This document shows, one piece after another, positions 6,176-11,731 of a stretch of 11,731 bases of DNA. This stretch comes from Bacteroidota bacterium (GTDB lineage Bacteria; Bacteroidota; Rhodothermia; Rhodothermales; Rubricoccaceae), in NCBI GenBank assembly GCA_022564455.1, contig JADFLK010000023.1:1-11731 (forward strand). The letters run 5' to 3'. The notes under the pieces were generated by a model. That model had not been told where the DNA came from, searched no databases, and saw nothing but the letters and a program-made list of their open reading frames with translations. A program made the position numbers and the translations under genes. How positions within the stretch are numbered: position 1 is the first letter of the stretch; each line of letters begins with the position of its first letter.

Positions 6176-7462
6176 ATGAAAACCTTTAAGGCTCTCGGGC
6201 TCTCCGAACCGCTCGTTCGTAGCATCGTCAAGTCGGGCTACACGACCCCAACACCGATTCAAGCCGCGGCCATCCCGCCCGCCCTCGCGGGGAATGACCT
6301 CACCGGCCGTGCGCAAACTGGCACAGGCAAGACGGCGGCGTTCGTCCTTCCTCTGCTAGACCGGCTCCTTCCGGCGTCTAACACAAATAACAAGAAAAAG
6401 TGGCGCCCCGTCCGTGCGCTCGTCGTTACGCCAACGCGCGAGCTTGCGCTTCAGGTTGCCGAAAGCGTCCGCACCTACGGGCAGTTCACCGGCCTCCGCA
6501 GTACAGCCGTCTTTGGCGGTGTGGGTTATGGTGCTCAACTCAGCGCTTTCCGGGGTGGAATTGACATCGTTATTGCGACGCCCGGGCGCCTTCTCGACCA
6601 CCTTGGCAGCGGCAAGCTTGACCTCTCGAAGGTCGAAGTCCTCGTTCTCGACGAAGCCGACCGCATGTTTGATATGGGCTTTGAGAAGGATGTGCGCAAG
6701 ATCGTTGCGGCGATGCCAAGACAACGGCAAACGCTCCTGTTCTCAGCTACGATGCCTCCTGCGATCCAAAAACTGGCTGCGAGCATCCAGTTCAAACCCA
6801 CGCTTATTGAGATTGGCAAGCAGACCAACCCGGCCCAAACAGTCGCACAACGATTCTATCGCGTGGCTGCAACGCAGAAAAACGATCTACTCCTCCACAT
6901 CCTTGAAAACGAAGACGTGAAGAGCGTTCTCGTGTTTTCACGCACGCGGCACCGGGCCAACCGAATTTCGCGGCGGCTGCAGAAGGAAGGCATTGCCTCC
7001 GCGCCCATCCACTCCGACCGAACGCAGGGCCAGCGTCAACGCGCCCTCGCCGATTTCAAGAGAGGAAAGATAAAGGTGCTCGTGGCTACGGATATCGCCG
7101 CGCGCGGCATTGATGTGGACGGAATCTCACACGTGATCAACTTCGACACTCCGCCCCAGGCTGAGGACTACATCCACCGTATCGGCCGGACGGGCCGGGC
7201 GGAGAACTTGGGCGAAGCGCTCACGTTCGTCTCGCCGGATGAAGTGGCGTACGTGCGCACCATCTCAAAGGTCACGGGCAACCGGATATCGCGCGATCTC
7301 TACCCAGGTTTTGACCACGTGGCCGAAACAGTGGCGGAGTCTGCCGAGGTCGCTCCTGCTCGCAACAAGCACCACGGCAACCGGCCGGCGTGGAAGAAAA
7401 AGGGCGGTGGATACAAAGGCAAGAAGAAGTGGAAAGGCCGCCCGAGTGGGCGGCGAAAGTAA
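6176..7462 (+). CDS. DEAD-box ATP-dependent RNA helicase, RhlE-like
   Basis: Cytoplasmic RNA-unwinding ATPase acting in ribosome assembly, mRNA decay or cold adaptation. All core motifs are present: Q motif (FKALGLSEP, then TPTPIQ to residue 29), Walker A AQTGTGKT (46-53), PTRELA (86-91), GG, TPGR (135-138), DEAD (159-162) and SAT (190-192). In the second domain are HSDRTQGQR, ATDIAARGIDV and HRIGRTGR. The C-terminal 40 residues are a Lys/Gly/Arg-rich disordered tail (KKKGGGYKGKKKWKG), typical of RhlE-type RNA-binding extensions. At 428 residues it is near the usual length. The start is set by the conserved Q-motif Phe at residue 4. It appears to be monocistronic, with hairpins on both sides. 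RhlE is the best match, but SrmB/CsdA-like paralogues cannot be excluded. Confidence 0.93.
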   Translation: MKTFKALGLSEPLVRSIVKSGYTTPTPIQAAAIPPALAGNDLTGRAQTGTGKTAAFVLPLLDRLLPASNTNNKKKWRPVRALVVTPTRELALQVAESVRTYGQFTGLRSTAVFGGVGYGAQLSAFRGGIDIVIATPGRLLDHLGSGKLDLSKVEVLVLDEADRMFDMGFEKDVRKIVAAMPRQRQTLLFSATMPPAIQKLAASIQFKPTLIEIGKQTNPAQTVAQRFYRVAATQKNDLLLHILENEDVKSVLVFSRTRHRANRISRRLQKEGIASAPIHSDRTQGQRQRALADFKRGKIKVLVATDIAARGIDVDGISHVINFDTPPQAEDYIHRIGRTGRAENLGEALTFVSPDEVAYVRTISKVTGNRISRDLYPGFDHVAETVAESAEVAPARNKHHGNRPAWKKKGGGYKGKKKWKGRPSGRRK

Positions 7463-7781
7463 GGCGCGTGCTCAGGCGGTCGGCCCATCATGCGATCTAC
7501 CTGATGGGCTACCAGCGCTATACACACCTTGAAGACTGCGGAGTGGGTTCGTCCTGTTCATCTCATCGCCTGCTCCGTGACGGTAGTGTGAGGAGCAGAC
7601 GATCTACCTTATTTCAAAATCACGACTGCCCACTTGTTCGAGCCCACCTCGGGGAAAGAGATAGCGTGTGCTCACCGTCTCATTCGTCGCATTGTTGTGG
7701 CTGTGTTACCACTCAAGCCGAATCAAACGAAGCAGTATCTCTGTTCTCGCCCTAAATAAGGCGATCGGCTACTTTGATAAA
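7463..7781. other. Convergent intergenic region with several dyads
   Basis: No gene is supported in these 319 bases between two convergent genes. Besides the 7483-7509 hairpin there is a perfect 7-bp dyad CTGCTCC/GGAGCAG (7570-7598, 15-nt loop). CGATCTACCT occurs twice (7493-7502 and 7600-7609), once in a loop and once just after a stem. A small stem TCGCC/GGCGA at 7747-7764 lies 17 nt beyond the stop of the minus-strand hydrolase and could help end that transcript. I see no T-rich terminator tail on either strand. Confidence 0.5.
7483..7509 (+). terminator. Terminator-like hairpin after the helicase gene
   Basis: GCCCATCA (7483-7490) and TGATGGGC (7502-7509) form a perfect 8-bp stem around an 11-nt loop, 20 nt after the helicase stop. 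No T-tract follows. It may be a weak terminator or a 3'-end stabiliser. Confidence 0.4.
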
Positions 7782-8402
7782 TTACGACGAGCCACCTGTT
7801 GATCGCAGCATCGCATGAGCAATCGGCAGCGCCAACTCGGCCCATGCCGCGTAGGCTTTGCCGTTTGGGTGGAGGCCGTCTTTTACAACCATCTTTCCCT
7901 GTGCGCTGGATAGCGGGGTGATGTCCAGATAGCCCGCATTCGTGCGCTCTGTTTCTTCTCGATTGGCCGCGTTGAACACGTCTATCTCCGCAGCGATGGC
8001 GGCACAATCTCGTCTGTTGGCGAACGGCGTCACGCTCCAGTCGGGGATGGACACCACGAGGACGCGGGATGCATCGCCGGCACCAAAGGCGATGGCTCGC
8101 TGCAAAAGGCCTCGGAACTGCTGCTGGTACTCTTCAAGGCTGCGCCCCCTGTACTGGTTGTTCACGCCGATAAGCAGCGAGACGAAGTCATACGGGCCGA
8201 GCAGATGGGCCTTGTCAATGCCCACTGCCAACTCGTCCGTCGTCCACCCGGTCATGGCGATGATCTCAGGATTGGCCAGTGGTATGTCCTGCGTCCGCAG
8301 CCTCGTTGCCAGTTGCACCGGCCATCGCTGGTTTTCTGCCACGCCCTCGCCAATGGTGTATGAATCGCCGAGGGCGAGGCACCGAAGCGGCGGACGGCTC
8401 AT
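7782..8402 (-). CDS. SGNH/GDSL-family hydrolase
   Basis: A 206-residue esterase/lipase-like enzyme without a signal peptide, so presumably cytoplasmic. Block I is LGDSYTIGEG with nucleophile S14; block III is GVNNQYRG with oxyanion residue N81. Block V is DGLHPN with D175 and H178 of the catalytic triad. An N-terminal Gly-Asp-Ser-Tyr rather than the classical GDSL is common in the family. The substrate is unknown; candidates are short-chain esters, acyl thioesters or acetylated sugars. Its ATG overlaps the coaBC stop as ATGA, which implies translational coupling and co-expression. Confidence 0.9.
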   Translation of the reverse strand: MSRPPLRCLALGDSYTIGEGVAENQRWPVQLATRLRTQDIPLANPEIIAMTGWTTDELAVGIDKAHLLGPYDFVSLLIGVNNQYRGRSLEEYQQQFRGLLQRAIAFGAGDASRVLVVSIPDWSVTPFANRRDCAAIAAEIDVFNAANREETERTNAGYLDITPLSSAQGKMVVKDGLHPNGKAYAAWAELALPIAHAMLRSTGGSS

Positions 8403-9628
8403 TCCTTTGCAGTTTCCTGTGCAGTGATGAGGTCGAGAAGCCGAGTTGCTACGGCAGCTTTATTCATCATCGGCAATGCATGGCGAGAGCCGTCCGCGCC
8501 GAGGAGCACCACGCGGTTGGTGCCGGTCCCGAACCCCGCACCAGCTTCGTTTGCGTAGTTCAGAACCATCCAGTCTAGGTTCTTGCGTTCCAGCTTGCCG
8601 CGTGCATGGGTCTCTCCGTTCCGGGTTTCGAGTGCGAAACCGACGAGCACCTGTCCGTTTTGTTTGTGCTCGCCAAGGGCTGCAAGGACATCTGGCGTGC
8701 GCCGGAGTTGCATAACCAGATCCTTATCCGACTTCTTCGTTTTCTGCTCGCCAACCGTTGCCGGTGCATAGTCGGCGACGGCCGCGGCCGCGAATACCAG
8801 GTCGGCGTCCGCGTGGCTGAGCGCTGCCTCATGCAGGTCGTCCGCGCTAACGATATCTACCCGTTCGACTCCATCAGGAGTGGGCAGATCAACAGGTCCC
8901 GCAAGCAGCACTACGTCGGCGCCTCGCCGTGCCGCAGCGTCTGCGAGGGCAAAGCCCATTGTGCCCGTCGATCCGTTCGACAAAAACCGGACAGGATCGA
9001 TGGCTTCGCGCGTTGGCCCGGCAGTGACAAGAACTTTCTTTCCTTCCAGCGATTGGTCTGTCGTCGTTTGGCCCTCCAGCCACTCCGCGATGAAGGTGGC
9101 AATAGTGTTCGGTTCGGGTAGTCGGCCCTCACCAATCAACCCACTGGCCAATTCACCGTGTTCAGGATCAAGGATTGTGTAGCCGAATGACCGCAAGCGA
9201 TCCACGTTGGCCTTTGTGGCAGGATGCGTCCACATATAGTGGTCCATCGCCGGGCAAACGAGTACGGGGCAACGCGCCGAGAGCACACTAGCCGTGAGCA
9301 TCGAATCGCAGAAGCCGCTGGCCAGCTTTGCTATGGTGTTGGCGGTGGCTGGGGCGATAACGAGACCGTCCGCCCAGAGACCAAGGTCCACGTGTTTTGT
9401 CCAGCTTCCGTCCTGGTTCTCCGGGAAGACCTCAATCAGCACCTGGCGCTTTGCGAGTGTGCCCAAAGTTAGGGCTGTGATGAACCGCGTCGCGTCCGCC
9501 GTCATAATCGGCTGGACTTCTGCACCCGCTCTCACCAACAAGCGGACGAGCTCGGCTGCTTTGTACGCCGCAATGCTACCCGTGACACCGAGGATGAGCT
9601 TTTTGCCGTCCAGTCGTGGCTCAGTCAT
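8399..9628 (-). CDS. coaBC: Bifunctional CoaBC: phosphopantothenoylcysteine synthetase/decarboxylase
   Basis: Catalyses two successive steps of coenzyme A synthesis: ligation of cysteine to 4'-phosphopantothenate, then FMN-dependent decarboxylation to 4'-phosphopantetheine. The CoaC half (about 9-185) shows GVTGSIAAYK, active-site His79 in KHVDLGLWAD, FMN-binding PATANT (93-98), PAMDHYMW (126-133) and GEGRLPEP. The CoaB half (about 196-405) shows VTAGPTREAIDPVRFLSN, AAAVADYAP, QKTKKSDKDL and VGFALET. There are 409 residues from the ATG at 9628; a TTG at 9637 would add three. In the strand GSTGTMG, Thr replaces the Lys of the SGKMG motif known from E. coli. It begins 75 nt after rpoZ, beyond a terminator-like hairpin. 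Confidence 0.95.
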   Translation of the reverse strand: MTEPRLDGKKLILGVTGSIAAYKAAELVRLLVRAGAEVQPIMTADATRFITALTLGTLAKRQVLIEVFPENQDGSWTKHVDLGLWADGLVIAPATANTIAKLASGFCDSMLTASVLSARCPVLVCPAMDHYMWTHPATKANVDRLRSFGYTILDPEHGELASGLIGEGRLPEPNTIATFIAEWLEGQTTTDQSLEGKKVLVTAGPTREAIDPVRFLSNGSTGTMGFALADAAARRGADVVLLAGPVDLPTPDGVERVDIVSADDLHEAALSHADADLVFAAAAVADYAPATVGEQKTKKSDKDLVMQLRRTPDVLAALGEHKQNGQVLVGFALETRNGETHARGKLERKNLDWMVLNYANEAGAGFGTGTNRVVLLGADGSRHALPMMNKAAVATRLLDLITAQETAKE

Positions 9629-9655
9629 TGCGTTCAACGATGGTCCAACACAAAA

Positions 9656-9683
9656 GTAGGGACAGCGCGCACGCCGTCCCTAC
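9656..9683 (-). terminator. Intrinsic-terminator-like hairpin after rpoZ
   Basis: GTAGGGAC and GTCCCTAC form a perfect 8-bp stem (9656-9663 with 9676-9683) around a 12-nt GC-rich loop. Read on the minus strand, the stem is followed directly by TTTTGTGTTGG, the layout of a factor-independent terminator. It lies 20 nt past the rpoZ stop and 27 nt before the coaBC start. It may therefore attenuate rather than fully separate the two genes. Confidence 0.6.
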
Positions 9684-9689
9684 CAAATG

Positions 9690-9706
9690 TAAACCAGCCT
9701 GGTTTA
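9690..9706. repeat. Small perfect hairpin spanning the rpoZ stop codon
   Basis: TAAACCA (9690-9696) and TGGTTTA (9700-9706) pair perfectly around a 3-nt loop. The rpoZ TAA (9706-9704) lies inside the stem. It sits just before the terminator-like hairpin and could assist mRNA 3'-end stability. Confidence 0.45.
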
Positions 9707-10027
9707 GAGTGTCGCGCCGCTGTCGGGGCCCGCGTTCCGGTAGTACACCTCATCGTTCTGGAGCTCTTCGAGAGCCAGCGCTCCAGCTTTGGGGCGGAGT
9801 TCGAACTCGATCGAGATTTTGAGTTGGTCTTCGTTGGTTCGCAACTCTTCGGCCGGCTCAACCAGCCCAAGGTCGTCGTAATAGGCCAGTTGCGTATCGA
9901 GTTCTTCTTTGGTTCGGGCAGCGAGCTGGCGTGCACGCCGGGATGCAATGACAACCGTTTCGTAGATGTTGTCGGTCATCTCGGCGAGGGCGGTGATGTC
10001 GAGGGTCTCGATGTTCTTGGATGGCAT
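9704..10027 (-). CDS. rpoZ: RNA polymerase omega subunit (Rpb6/RpoZ type)
   Basis: Small subunit that binds and stabilises beta' in RNA polymerase. The protein has 107 residues, normal for the Bacteroidota Rpb6-like omega. Residues 9-40 carry the conserved helix (MTDNIYETVVIASRRARQL), followed by an acidic segment with EELDTQLAYY and a C-terminal KISIEFELRP strand region. The ATG at 10027 gives the standard MPSKNIETLD opening. It is 42 nt downstream of gmk, as in many genomes where gmk and rpoZ are paired, and a hairpin overlaps its stop. Confidence 0.88.
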   Translation of the reverse strand: MPSKNIETLDITALAEMTDNIYETVVIASRRARQLAARTKEELDTQLAYYDDLGLVEPAEELRTNEDQLKISIEFELRPKAGALALEELQNDEVYYRNAGPDSGATL

Positions 10028-10069
10028 ATTGGAATCGTTAAGGATACGCAGGGGATGGATGGATTTGCC

Positions 10070-10627
10070 TTAGCCGATAACGAACGCACGTATGTGGACA
10101 AGTGTTTCCGCAACGGCTTGCTCAAGGTCGTCGTTGACGATGACTTCGTCAAACTGATTGGCCTGACTGAGTTCCAGCGCAGCTTTGTCGAGGCGGATGG
10201 CAATGTCGTCCGCCGAGTCTGTTCGCCGAGCCAAGAGCCGTTGTTCGAGGATTTCCAACGACGGAGGGCAGATAAAGAGAGTGAGGGCCAGTTTGCCATA
10301 GAGCTTCTTGACGTTGAGGGCACCCACCACATCAATGTCGAGGAGGACCGCCGTACTCTCTGCGAGCCGTTCGAGTTCGTTCTTCAGCGTGCCGTAAAAA
10401 AGGCCCGGGTACACTTCCTCGTACTCGATGAAAGCGTCGGCTTCAATTTTTGTCCTGAACTCATCCTCGTTCAGGAAGAAGTAGTCCACGCCGTGTTCTT
10501 CGTCCTCGCGGCGCGGGCGCGTGATGGCAGAGACTGAAAAGCGAAGGCCATCCATCTCACCCATTACACACCGCGCGATGGTGGTCTTCCCTGCGCCGCT
10601 TGGCGCTGTAAGGACGATCAGTTTCAA
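10070..10627 (-). CDS. gmk: Guanylate kinase
   Basis: Transfers phosphate from ATP to GMP or dGMP in nucleotide synthesis. The 185 residues are slightly shorter than typical. The P-loop is APSGAGKTT (8-16). The GMP-binding region contains SVSAITRPRRED, GVDYFFL and EYEEVYPGLFYGT. DIDVVGALNVKK corresponds to the usual DxDxxGA segment, and the lid and C-terminal region carries LARRTDSADDIAIRL. The start is TTG at 10627. The only in-frame codons between it and the yicC stop are five sense codons, so no ATG is available. A GGAG lies 8 nt upstream. The gene is 15 nt after yicC and surely in the same operon. Confidence 0.95.
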   Translation of the reverse strand: MKLIVLTAPSGAGKTTIARCVMGEMDGLRFSVSAITRPRREDEEHGVDYFFLNEDEFRTKIEADAFIEYEEVYPGLFYGTLKNELERLAESTAVLLDIDVVGALNVKKLYGKLALTLFICPPSLEILEQRLLARRTDSADDIAIRLDKAALELSQANQFDEVIVNDDLEQAVAETLVHIRAFVIG

Positions 10628-10635
10628 GGGTGGTT

Positions 10636-10639
10636 CTCC
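10636..10639 (-). promoter_or_regulatory. Shine-Dalgarno that sets the gmk TTG start
   Basis: GGAG on the minus strand is spaced 8 nt from the TTG codon of gmk. It is notable because neighbouring genes lack such a site, and it supports the non-ATG start. Confidence 0.5.
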
Positions 10640-10642
10640 GCC

Positions 10643-11506
10643 TCAAACAACGTTCTGCACTTGCTCGCGGATTTTCTCCAACTCCTCCTTCATGCGGACG
10701 GCCCGCTGCGCCATCTCAGCATCGTTGGCCTTGGAGCCGATGGTGTTGATTTCGCGGTTAAACTCCTGTGCCAGGAAATTCAGCCGTCGCCCGACGGCTT
10801 CCTCTTCGTTGAGGGCATCGCGAAACTGCGCTAGATGCGAGCGAAGCCGCACGCATTCCTCGGTTATGTCCAGCTTGTCGGCGAGGAGAGCGATCTCGGT
10901 TTCAAGGCGGTCGGGGTTAAGGCGCTTGTCGGTAAGCAACTCGCCCAGCCGGCCGCGGAGCTTCTTCTGGGCCTCGGAAACGCGCGCTGGAGCGTGGGCC
11001 TCAACAGCGTCAAGGTGTTCTTCAATCAACAAAACACGCCGGGCGAGGTCGTTGGCAAGGGCCTTTCCTTCCTTCAATCGCATGGTGTCGAGTCCGCTCA
11101 GTGCCGCTTTGAGGGCGGGTTCCACAGCCTCCCACGCCTCCGATTGTTCAGTTTCCGGATCTGTCTCAACAGTCGTCAATACTTCCGGATAACGGAGGAG
11201 GTGGTCGAGGGTGATCGGAGAATCCTCGGCTGTTATACCTGCTGCATTGCGCAGATCCTCCATCATCCGAGCGATGGCTTTCGCTCGCTTACTGTCCACC
11301 CGATAGCCTGCATCCACAGCCTGCCGCTGAAGGGTGAGGTTGACGGTTACGTTTCCGCGCACGAGCACATCCTTGCAGCGCGCCTGAATGGCCGCGTCGA
11401 AGGCGTTCAGGCTGCGTGGCCCGCGCACCGAGACCGCCGAAGGTACCTCCCCAAGTGATGTCAGAATTGCTGGTGCAAGGAGTTGTGAGGAACCTCTTTC
11501 GCACAT
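10643..11506 (-). CDS. yicC: YicC-family endoribonuclease, N-terminus missing
   Basis: YicC proteins are metal-dependent endoribonucleases acting in RNA turnover. The C-terminal two thirds are unmistakable, ending in NFLAQEFNREINTIGSKAND and MKEELEKIREQVQN (the DUF1732 signature). The N-terminal domain is recognisable from VSVRGPRSLNAF (about residue 25, position ~11434) onward. The universal opening with the MTGFG motif, normally 35-40 residues earlier, is absent in all three minus frames upstream. The first 24 residues of this frame (from ATG 11506) look unrelated. The gene therefore seems cut at about 11435-11440, and its product is doubtful. Downstream, gmk is read from the same strand and would lose its native promoter. 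Confidence 0.8.
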   Translation of the reverse strand: MCERGSSQLLAPAILTSLGEVPSAVSVRGPRSLNAFDAAIQARCKDVLVRGNVTVNLTLQRQAVDAGYRVDSKRAKAIARMMEDLRNAAGITAEDSPITLDHLLRYPEVLTTVETDPETEQSEAWEAVEPALKAALSGLDTMRLKEGKALANDLARRVLLIEEHLDAVEAHAPARVSEAQKKLRGRLGELLTDKRLNPDRLETEIALLADKLDITEECVRLRSHLAQFRDALNEEEAVGRRLNFLAQEFNREINTIGSKANDAEMAQRAVRMKEELEKIREQVQNVV

Positions 11507-11731
11507 ATGGACTTCCGATGCGAGCAGCGCACCATGTCTTTGCCGTACTAAGGGAGTTTATCATCCTCCACTGTTCACCGCCCACTAAAAAGGACGACGT
11601 CTCGGCCCAGGCTGAGCAGCAACCCTTACTGGAAGGAAGCAACCTGGTTAATCGACTTACACAGATGTTGTCATTATTTGCACCTAAAGCAGCAGCTTCG
11701 ACACAAGAAATGGTGTTGGGCGCGGATATTG
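11458..11731 (+). CDS. Unrecognised partial ORF running off the right edge
   Basis: A frame of 91 codons is open from ATG 11458 to the end of the window. I do not recognise it. It begins MSELLVQGVVRNLFRTYGLP and continues with hydrophobic/amphipathic helix-like segments (FAVLREFIILHC), a polar stretch (QAEQQPLLEGSN) and LVNRLTQMLSLFAPK. Base composition is more AT-rich than in the adjacent gmk and yicC. It overlaps the doubtful 5' end of yicC on the opposite strand. A second frame (to 11588) and a minus frame are also open here, so this choice is a judgement. Confidence 0.3.
   Translation, partial: MSELLVQGVVRNLFRTYGLPMRAAHHVFAVLREFIILHCSPPTKKDDVSAQAEQQPLLEGSNLVNRLTQMLSLFAPKAAASTQEMVLGADI

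Noticed and set aside
8142..8165. SGNH block III reads GVNN rather than GxND
   Set aside because: The oxyanion Asn is retained, and I judge GxNN a tolerable variant of the block rather than a sign of inactivity.
9824..10537. A 237-codon plus-strand frame
   Set aside because: It crosses rpoZ and gmk, both firmly identified on the other strand.
10521..11458. Long plus-strand frames opposite yicC
   Set aside because: The C-terminal YicC signature on the minus strand is decisive, and these frames are codon-bias shadows.
1..11731. CRISPR arrays, tRNA or rRNA genes, transposase, integrase, toxin-antitoxin or defence genes
   Set aside because: I looked on both strands and saw no regular repeat-spacer pattern, no cloverleaf-type sequence and no motif of these families.

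Overview
The window looks like chromosomal DNA of a moderately GC-rich member of the Bacteroidota/Rhodothermota assemblage (Rhodothermales or Balneolota-like; an inference). The reasons are an Rpb6-type omega subunit in a yicC-gmk-rpoZ-coaBC cluster, start codons mostly without Shine-Dalgarno sequences, and small DUF1272 and DUF2164 proteins. Nothing in the central part looks like a defence island, prophage or CRISPR locus. Most of it is housekeeping and envelope or stress functions.

Layout. (1) Positions 1-2722, minus strand: the J-domain co-chaperone cbpA, its partner cbpM 6 nt downstream, then a secreted M28 zinc peptidase that runs off the left edge. (2) 2773-3780, plus: a DinB/DUF1572 protein and a DUF1272 mini zinc-ribbon protein, separated by a large palindrome and an apparent remnant of a second DUF1572 gene end. 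(3) 3938-5748, plus: an exported metallo-beta-lactamase-fold hydrolase, a membrane-anchored OB-fold-like protein and a DUF2164 protein. (4) 5749-6175: a gene-free stretch with a REP/MITE-like palindrome flanked by a 10-bp direct repeat, then a hairpin-rich leader. (5) 6176-7462, plus: a RhlE-like DEAD-box RNA helicase. (6) 7463-7781: a convergent intergenic region with hairpins. (7) 7782-11506, minus: transcribed in the order yicC, gmk, rpoZ, coaBC, SGNH hydrolase. An intrinsic-terminator-like hairpin lies after rpoZ, and coaBC and the hydrolase overlap by ATGA.

How the genes fit together. CbpA with CbpM is a co-chaperone and modulator pair. The minus cluster joins RNA metabolism (YicC), nucleotide synthesis (Gmk), transcription (omega) and CoA synthesis (CoaBC), a grouping common in bacterial growth operons.

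The least ordinary feature is at the two ends. The peptidase loses recognisable family sequence left of about position 230, where a plus-strand frame looks more coding. YicC lacks its universal N-terminus right of about position 11435, where another plus-strand frame runs off the edge. A block of about 11.2 kb is therefore flanked by apparently unrelated sequence on both sides. This could be real recombination or insertion, or a chimeric assembly. The sequence alone does not decide between them.
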